Of a stretch of 64,000 bases of DNA, positions 58,638 to 64,000 are shown one piece after another. The position numbers were made by a program, and so were the translations under genes. The stretch comes from a virus. Below the pieces are notes generated by a model that was not told where the DNA came from, did not search any database, and was given only the letters and a program-made list of their open reading frames with translations. The DNA is taken from positions 16,468 to 80,467 of the IMG/VR virus record IMGVR_UViG_3300021092_002038, one strand, 5' to 3'. How positions within the stretch are numbered: position 1 is the stretch's first letter; the number at the start of each line of letters is the position of its first letter.

Positions 58638-61600
58638 TTAAGCGCCTGGGAAAGCAGCACCAGTTGGTAATATATTAAAATCAAGAACAATGAATTCAGC
58701 CGTTTTGGCAGGTTGTAGATAGATTTGACCATACAATATGTTTCTATCAATCAAATCCGGCGTATTATTACTTTCATCCATCACAACTTGGAATGCATAT
58801 AGACCACTTCGTTGTTGAACGCTTTCCAAATATGGATTCACGATGCCTAAGAATCTATTTCTTGTGGCGGTCACGTTCTGTTCAAACACCAAGAATTTAG
58901 AACTACTTGCGATAAACTTCTTAAGCGCAATTAACAATCTGCGAACGTTAATTCTATCTAAAGCACTTGGTTTTTGCTGAAGGGTTTTCTGTCCCCATAC
59001 ACAAATTCCTTGGCCAGGGAATGCCGCGATAGGATTGACTCTTCCCTCGTATAGAGTATCACGTTCAGAATGCGTCAGTCTGTCTAAAACTTGAACAGCT
59101 TGAGTGATACCACCACGATTCAAGCCGGCCGGAGCAAACCATTCTGCGGCAGCGGCATCATTAGCTGCGTAAATAGCAGGTAACACTACGCTAGGCGGAA
59201 CACTTATAATCTTATTTAGATTTGTATCTAATATCTTCACCCACGGATAATAAGTGGCAGCGTAATTTGTATCATATGTTGAGGCTTGATTTACCGCTGA
59301 ATCAATTAATCCTACACTTTGATTGCTTGAGGGGAAAACTACGTTATCCATAATATAGAAACAATCTCCACGAGCTTCACACATGTCAACCACAAGATTT
59401 GTTACGTAACTGTGTAAGCTAGAGAAAATGCCTGGAGTAACAATCAAATTAATATCAAATTCATCTGCGTTACCCAGTGCTCCTATACATTGTTTGTAAG
59501 CTATACTACCAGCACTATTAATATTTACGCAATTTAATCCTTGAGTATTTCCAGCAATTATATCAGAACCAATATTAATAGGAATAGCAGGCCACTGTCC
59601 ATCAAATCCACCCTGCATGCCTAAAACGAATTTACGTTTTTTAACGTTAGTAGATTCATCAGCCGCGATATAATAGGATGGAACTCCATTTCCTGAAGTA
59701 ACTCCTCCGATTGTATAATCTGATTCCAAATCAAAATCATCGTTTCCTCCGTTGCTATCATTTGAACCAAACGCAGGAAGCGGAGCAAAATATTGTTCAT
59801 TGTCACGATTACATCCTACACCTGAAGAGGCGGTAGGATACAGAGCTCTAAGAGCGTCAGGAGCACCTACAGGCACTTCTCCAATCATTACTCCTGAAGC
59901 ATATTTACCTGGAGTTTCACTATAGGTTGAAGCTTTTGTATATTTCATTGTAGGCAAGAATATACTATAGTTACTATCCATTGGAGTAGCATATGCTCGG
60001 AAGCCGTAAGGAACCGCATCAACAGGATAAATATCTGTAGTCATTTCGATACGAATATATTTACTCAAGTTGACATAAGTTCCAAATTCAATAATTTTAC
60101 CGGCAAAGGTAATGAAGTTGTATCGATCACCAATTTTACGAGCAATGAAATTTGCAGAATCAGGATCAAGATTTAAGTTTTGGAAGCTCTCTAAATATTT
60201 AGGACGTTTCTCGGTGTCACTATAACTACGAACACTTAGAGTAAAACTACCATAATCAGAACCAGGAACAGTACCTGCCAGTTTAACATTACTAATTTCA
60301 ATTTTAAACCGTGTATTTTCACCAGTACCATCACCTAAAGTGTGAACCTTAAACAAATTGAATTTACCTGGAACAGCCGGACCAGCCGTACCAGTCCAAG
60401 GAGCAACAGTTTGTGAGGTAATGAATGGAGTCTCAGCCTGTTTAAGACCGAACGCACTATCTCCTTTATTTAAATCCGTAGAATACTTGTCAGAGAAATT
60501 CAATAAACCACCAACACGATCTTGACCCTCGATAGTAGTTCCAACTTTAATCATCCAATTTTCTTTTTCTGCTTTTACCTGTTCAATTGTATCCTCGAAT
60601 ATTGAATATATGTAAGCGGCTTCAATTTTTTGTCCACTAACTTGTTTGGCAGGATCACCAACCGTAGCATCATCACCAAACACAGAAGTTATATATTTAC
60701 TATTATTTGGATCCAATGAAAATCTATATGTTCCAAATGCACTACCAACAGAACTACTTAATTTTAAATCAAATTCTAAGCTTGTGGCTCTTTCTGACGC
60801 AGAAGAAGTAATTGTAGTCAAATCACCACTGAAACCAGGAATACTCAAGTCAGATAAATTTTGATTAGCATTTCTGGTATTAGCCAAAACTGCCAATATC
60901 TGAGGCAAAGCGCCTGAATTTGTAGAAGCACACGGATCCGAACTCACAACGGAAGAACTGATGAACTCTCCTGTATAATCTCCATATTCACCCTGTATAT
61001 TTCCTGACACAAGATACAATACCGTGCCACAACCACCTTCAGTACGTACGGCTTTAAATACACCGTTTAGTATTGTTAGAGCAGAACCATCTTCTGTATC
61101 AAATGTAGACGAAGCGGTAATATTTAATGATATTCCTGACATCGAAAGATTAGACGTAGTTGAGGTAGTTTCTAATAACGCTTGAGTGAGTTTGGCTAAA
61201 CTAGAAAAAGTGGAATTACTTTGAATACTAGAACTAATAAAAAATTTTCCTGAAGTAAATGTGGCCGTAGTAGTGCCTAGTTCCACGGTTTGTCCAGCAA
61301 ACGCTAAACTTGATGTATTAAACTTAGCTATTACAGTGACGTTATTTAGCGTAATTGACCCAGTGTCTGTACTATTAGAACCGCTATATGTAATAAAATT
61401 TAAAGGATCAGTTGAACCATCTGAACTTTTTACAAACGAATTATTTCCAGTTTGAACCGCTTCACTTAAACCATTACGATCCCAAGTTCCAGGAACTGCA
61501 TAAATCATCAACGGATTGTTTTGTTTATAGCCTGTGAGTGCTCCTACTCTGCATACGGTGACTCTTCCTTGTTCTTGTAAATACTCTTTGGCGGTATAAG

Positions 61601-61826
61601 GTCCGTAATATACACCATCCGCAACTCCAAATCGTTCTTCAAGATCAGTTACGGAGGTAATTAACGTGGGAGAAAAACCTGGTCCTTTTGCAAACGGCGC
61701 GACGACAACTCCGCCTATGTCAGCGACACCTTGCGCGAGACCGCTGAGGTCGTTTTCTCTTGTAAAAACGCCCGGAGACACTATTTGGTTAACCGGACTA
61801 AATCTTCCACCTTCTGTAATTGGCAT
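58638..61826 (-). CDS. Tail sheath protein (gp18-like)
   Basis: A 1062-residue contractile-tail sheath protein (T4 gp18 659). N-terminus SPGVFTRENDLSGL and the GGVVVAPFAKGP, TDLEERFG, EYLQEQGRVTVCRVG segments, and a C-terminal core with WFAPAGLNRGGI, GICVWGQKTLQ, DRINVRRLLIALKKFI, FEQNVTATRNRFLGIVNPYL and FIVLDFNI. The core is the polymerising and contracting part; the extra 400 residues in the middle (about 120-700) are outer domains. A ribosome binding site GAAAGGA and a TATTTATA box 53 bases upstream suggest strong late expression. It is followed by a strong terminator. Confidence 0.93.
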   Translation of the reverse strand: MPITEGGRFSPVNQIVSPGVFTRENDLSGLAQGVADIGGVVVAPFAKGPGFSPTLITSVTDLEERFGVADGVYYGPYTAKEYLQEQGRVTVCRVGALTGYKQNNPLMIYAVPGTWDRNGLSEAVQTGNNSFVKSSDGSTDPLNFITYSGSNSTDTGSITLNNVTVIAKFNTSSLAFAGQTVELGTTTATFTSGKFFISSSIQSNSTFSSLAKLTQALLETTSTTSNLSMSGISLNITASSTFDTEDGSALTILNGVFKAVRTEGGCGTVLYLVSGNIQGEYGDYTGEFISSSVVSSDPCASTNSGALPQILAVLANTRNANQNLSDLSIPGFSGDLTTITSSASERATSLEFDLKLSSSVGSAFGTYRFSLDPNNSKYITSVFGDDATVGDPAKQVSGQKIEAAYIYSIFEDTIEQVKAEKENWMIKVGTTIEGQDRVGGLLNFSDKYSTDLNKGDSAFGLKQAETPFITSQTVAPWTGTAGPAVPGKFNLFKVHTLGDGTGENTRFKIEISNVKLAGTVPGSDYGSFTLSVRSYSDTEKRPKYLESFQNLNLDPDSANFIARKIGDRYNFITFAGKIIEFGTYVNLSKYIRIEMTTDIYPVDAVPYGFRAYATPMDSNYSIFLPTMKYTKASTYSETPGKYASGVMIGEVPVGAPDALRALYPTASSGVGCNRDNEQYFAPLPAFGSNDSNGGNDDFDLESDYTIGGVTSGNGVPSYYIAADESTNVKKRKFVLGMQGGFDGQWPAIPINIGSDIIAGNTQGLNCVNINSAGSIAYKQCIGALGNADEFDINLIVTPGIFSSLHSYVTNLVVDMCEARGDCFYIMDNVVFPSSNQSVGLIDSAVNQASTYDTNYAATYYPWVKILDTNLNKIISVPPSVVLPAIYAANDAAAAEWFAPAGLNRGGITQAVQVLDRLTHSERDTLYEGRVNPIAAFPGQGICVWGQKTLQQKPSALDRINVRRLLIALKKFIASSSKFLVFEQNVTATRNRFLGIVNPYLESVQQRSGLYAFQVVMDESNNTPDLIDRNILYGQIYLQPAKTAEFIVLDFNILPTGAAFPGA

Positions 61827-61879
61827 ATGTTGTTCCTTTCAAAGTTCTACTTTTTTAAAAATAGATGTAAAAATCTAAA

Positions 61880-61887
61880 TATAAATA
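61880..61887 (-). promoter_or_regulatory. TATTTATA box with 53-base leader (sheath gene)
   Basis: Octamer on the coding strand; the leader holds the GAAAGGA ribosome binding site. Confidence 0.45.
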
Positions 61888-61927
61888 TATTTAAATTTTC
61901 CAAACAACATTTTATTATAAATTTATT

Positions 61928-62206
61928 TTATTTATTTTGTGGGGTAAAAGTACCATCTTTTAAAGAAAGTGTTCCATCTCCATACTTGGTACTTAGATCC
62001 GACAACAATTTAGACTCATCTTCTTGTAATTTCAAGTATTCTTCACGAAGTTTATTTTCCGATTCGTTTATAGATTTTATAGCCTGTTCAATAGAAATTC
62101 TTTCTATATTTAGCTGGCCAAACATAATCAATTTTTCTTGATATGATTCTTGTAGAGTTTTAATAGCTCTTAATTCTTCGTCGGTAAATTTTATAACGTC
62201 ATTCAT
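61928..62206 (-). CDS. Small conserved coiled-coil phage protein
   Basis: A 92-residue helical protein. FTDEELRAIKTLQESYQEKL, FGQLNIERISIEQAI, and a C-terminal LSTKYGDGTLSLKDG that looks like a conserved end in phages. Heptads from 12 to 70 indicate a coiled coil. It lies upstream of the sheath gene; ATGA overlap with the nucleotidyltransferase gene before it. Function unknown. Confidence 0.65.
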   Translation of the reverse strand: MNDVIKFTDEELRAIKTLQESYQEKLIMFGQLNIERISIEQAIKSINESENKLREEYLKLQEDESKLLSDLSTKYGDGTLSLKDGTFTPQNK

Positions 62207-62658
62207 AGTTTATTTATTATATTTGTAGTGGATATATCATGTTTAAATTTTATAAATTTTATATCCGACTTATTTTCGGTCAGAGATTTTTTTTCTTCTT
62301 CGTTTAAAGTTTCAAGAGTATAATCTCCACCCTTTATATATATGTCAGGTTTAGAAATTTTCAAAAAATTTACACATCTTAGTTCGTCAAAAACATATAC
62401 AAAATCCACACATTTTAAATTATCTAATATGTAAGCTCTATACGATTGTATATTAATTGGTCGGTTTTCACCTTTTAATTTTTTAACGCTAGAGTCAGAA
62501 TTTATACCCACTAACAAATAGTCTCCTAAAGATTTTGCTTCATTCAAATAGTGAACGTGACCAGCATGCAAAATATCAAAACATCCATTTGTAACCACTA
62601 ATTTTTTATTAGTTAGAACAAACGAATCCCTCCACTGTTTTAAATTTTCTATTAGCAT
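62203..62658 (-). CDS. Heptose-1-phosphate adenylyltransferase-like (HldE C-terminal domain)
   Basis: A 151-residue cytidylyltransferase-fold protein. VVTNGCFDILHAGHVHYL (22-39) is the nucleotide-binding HxGH motif, LLVGINSDSSVKKLKG the phosphate strand, and ENRPINIQSYRAYIL and IYIKGGDY follow as in HldE/RfaE2. It would activate a heptose-1-phosphate. As a stand-alone domain it would need the kinase part from elsewhere, host or phage. It lies beside a GT9-like gene. Confidence 0.82.
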   Translation of the reverse strand: MLIENLKQWRDSFVLTNKKLVVTNGCFDILHAGHVHYLNEAKSLGDYLLVGINSDSSVKKLKGENRPINIQSYRAYILDNLKCVDFVYVFDELRCVNFLKISKPDIYIKGGDYTLETLNEEEKKSLTENKSDIKFIKFKHDISTTNIINKL

Positions 62659-62704
62659 ATTAAATCCGATTATAATACTTTTCCTTTTATCTTGTAAACA
62701 TTTA

Positions 62705-62803
62705 TCAATTTTTAATCATAAATTCTATTAAAATTCTTAAATGATTTTTTCTACACCACCACCCACACCGAAAAAAATCTGAAAAATTATGATCTGAATG
62801 CAT
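62705..62803 (-). CDS. Possible micro-ORF
   Basis: A 32-codon frame 7 bases after the stop of the GT9-like gene, with a Cys-Gly-Trp-Trp-Cys motif in the middle. No ribosome binding site stands out and I know no such peptide. It may be a translated leftover; reported because the gap of 152 bases is otherwise empty. Confidence 0.2.
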   Translation of the reverse strand: MHSDHNFSDFFRCGWWCRKNHLRILIEFMIKN

Positions 62804-62810
62804 GTTATTT

Positions 62811-64000
62811 TTACCCTTGTCGATAATATTTCTCAACCACGGTTTCTACAATCTTTTCTACTTTAGGTATGCATGAAAAATTTTTATTTAACGGACAGGT
62901 TTGGACTCGAAATTGAAGTATTTTCCCATGTTCATCCACATAATATTTTAAATTATTTAAACAATGTTCGAAACAGTCTCCATGCATATAAAATAATTTA
63001 TAATCATCGACACCATTTCTGTAAGGATTCCAAAGCTCGTTATTAAAATAACTCGATATTAAGAAAATGTTAGTATCCGTCGTTGAAGATAATACATATG
63101 CGCTAGTCGGAAACGTAATTATCCCAAAGGATTTATTTATTAAATGCCAAATCTCACTAGAAATCTGAAATTCATTCGTAGAATCGATGTCTAATTTTCC
63201 GCATAAATTAACTCCTAGTTTCACATCCAAGTCATGATGATCTTTTTCTGGTTTGCCGAAGTTTGAATTAAGACCAATAGTGACAACCGGAATATTTTTT
63301 GCATTCAATATGTTCACCAATTCTTGCCATTTATCCTTGCCTAAATCTCTATCCTGTCCAGTTTTTCTTGGATAAATTAATATATACTTCTCAGGAAGAT
63401 TAAAATTAAGTTTTTTAGGATTCGGATAAAACTCAAAATATTTTTCTTTTTTACTTAAACTTGTTTGACATAAACTTGCCGCATTATCTCTTAAATCTAG
63501 CTCTTTATTCGCTACAAATTTATAATGACCAATTTCCCAAAAATTAGGATTATCTTTGTTTTTTTGTTTTACAGATTCTCCTGTGTCATTATCGTTTATT
63601 CTCGTAAACTTATTAACGTGGGGGTTGTTTAAAAAAGGCAGATCATATGTAGAATATACGTCCACTCTTCTTTGAAAAATTTTATTTAATTTTCTAATCA
63701 CCGGTTGAGTCGTAAAAGCATCACCCAGACCAAATCGTTTCCCCGCTGCTATAAGAAGCGTTGGGGTCTGAATTTTTACTCCATATTTAGATTTTAATTT
63801 TATAAACTCAGAAAACACAATAACTTCATTTTGGTAAATAGAAATTGTAATATTTTTTGAAATAGTATAAAATTTACAAAAATGAAAAAAATTACTGTCA
63901 ACAAAATCCTTGCCTATTTTGTTAATTGTAAAACTATAAACTAATTCATTATTTTCATTTGTTATTTTAACAATCTGATCGTCTGAAGTGGGTTCTTTAT
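62811..64000 (-). CDS. GT9-like (heptosyltransferase-type) glycosyltransferase, runs off right edge
   Basis: The frame is open from the stop at 62811 to the end of the window, so the start is outside; a GTG at 63818 lies in it but has no support as a start. The first visible 60 codons (63819-64000) read as ordinary protein. Then AAGKRFGLGDAFTTQPVIRKL (GDAF-x2-QP, the GT9 N-terminal loop), KYILIYPRKTGQDRDLGKDKW and VTIGLNSNFG, and HLINKSFGIITFPTSAYVLSS, giving a GT-B fold like ADP-heptose:LPS transferases. The motif HxD-type catalytic residues are less clear, hence moderate confidence. Neighbour HldE-like gene agrees with a heptose pathway. Confidence 0.6.
   Translation of the reverse strand, partial: KEPTSDDQIVKITNENNELVYSFTINKIGKDFVDSNFFHFCKFYTISKNITISIYQNEVIVFSEFIKLKSKYGVKIQTPTLLIAAGKRFGLGDAFTTQPVIRKLNKIFQRRVDVYSTYDLPFLNNPHVNKFTRINDNDTGESVKQKNKDNPNFWEIGHYKFVANKELDLRDNAASLCQTSLSKKEKYFEFYPNPKKLNFNLPEKYILIYPRKTGQDRDLGKDKWQELVNILNAKNIPVVTIGLNSNFGKPEKDHHDLDVKLGVNLCGKLDIDSTNEFQISSEIWHLINKSFGIITFPTSAYVLSSTTDTNIFLISSYFNNELWNPYRNGVDDYKLFYMHGDCFEHCLNNLKYYVDEHGKILQFRVQTCPLNKNFSCIPKVEKIVETVVEKYYRQG

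Overview
The window is a piece of a large, AT-rich (roughly 30% GC) tailed contractile phage of the wider T4 superfamily. The evidence is a set of T4-type replication genes (the start of a family B DNA polymerase, a gp62-like clamp-loader subunit, a gp41/DnaB-like helicase, a FEN-type 5' nuclease, UvsX/RecA and a gp32-like protein) and T4-type tail genes (sheath, tube, gp26-like, gp53-like, tape measure, hub-like). Nearly all genes lie on the minus strand, packed with 4-nt ATGA overlaps or gaps of a few bases. Shine-Dalgarno sequences are clear before uvsX, sheath, tube and a few small genes and weak elsewhere. The host cannot be named from the sequence; sequences of this kind come from environmental (marine or freshwater) viruses. 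I see no tRNA, CRISPR array or integrase.

Layout. 1-2.9 kb: start of DNA polymerase B (runs off the left edge), a secreted FecR-like protein, a Cas4/AddB-type iron-sulfur nuclease and a small membrane protein. 3.0-12.8 kb: a glycan island with RmlA, a plant/mimivirus-type rhamnose reductase, a C-methyltransferase, about six glycosyltransferases (one split into two genes), a dUTPase and two N-terminal fossils of sugar-nucleotide genes. 12.8-24.3 kb: a small RHH regulator with 10-bp repeats upstream, two DUF4338 (DruA-like) proteins, a dNMP kinase, gp62, UV-damage endonuclease, a MoxR-type ATPase with an HExxH/VWA partner, a Mom-like protein and a membrane-anchored PAS protein. 24.3-31.7 kb: B12-dependent ribonucleotide reductase, helicase, 5' nuclease, UvsX and a zinc-less gp32. 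31.8-62.2 kb: virion genes interrupted by four homing endonucleases and containing an unusual short family A DNA polymerase. 62.2-64 kb: a heptose-type nucleotidyltransferase and a GT9-like glycosyltransferase that runs off the right edge.

How the genes work together. RmlA, the reductase, methyltransferase, glycosyltransferases and heptose-type genes probably build and attach a sugar to the virion, the DNA or the host surface; which of these is not visible. NrdJ, dUTPase and dNMP kinase supply nucleotides to the replisome. Late genes repeatedly have the octamer TATTTATA on the coding strand, either 4 nt before the ATG or about 50 nt before it with a Shine-Dalgarno in between, so it is a good candidate late-promoter core.

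Most interesting observations: (i) a probable programmed +1/-2 frameshift on a T7 run joining the gp26-like protein to a 65-codon extension with no ATG of its own; (ii) three large homing endonucleases around the tube and sheath genes, with a Vsr-like nuclease and a C-terminal domain that resembles the phage's own Mom-like protein, one with a ruined active site and two sharing a 47-bp perfect inverted repeat; (iii) a family A polymerase with the steric-gate Glu and the HDE motif replaced; (iv) two DruA-like proteins carried by a phage.
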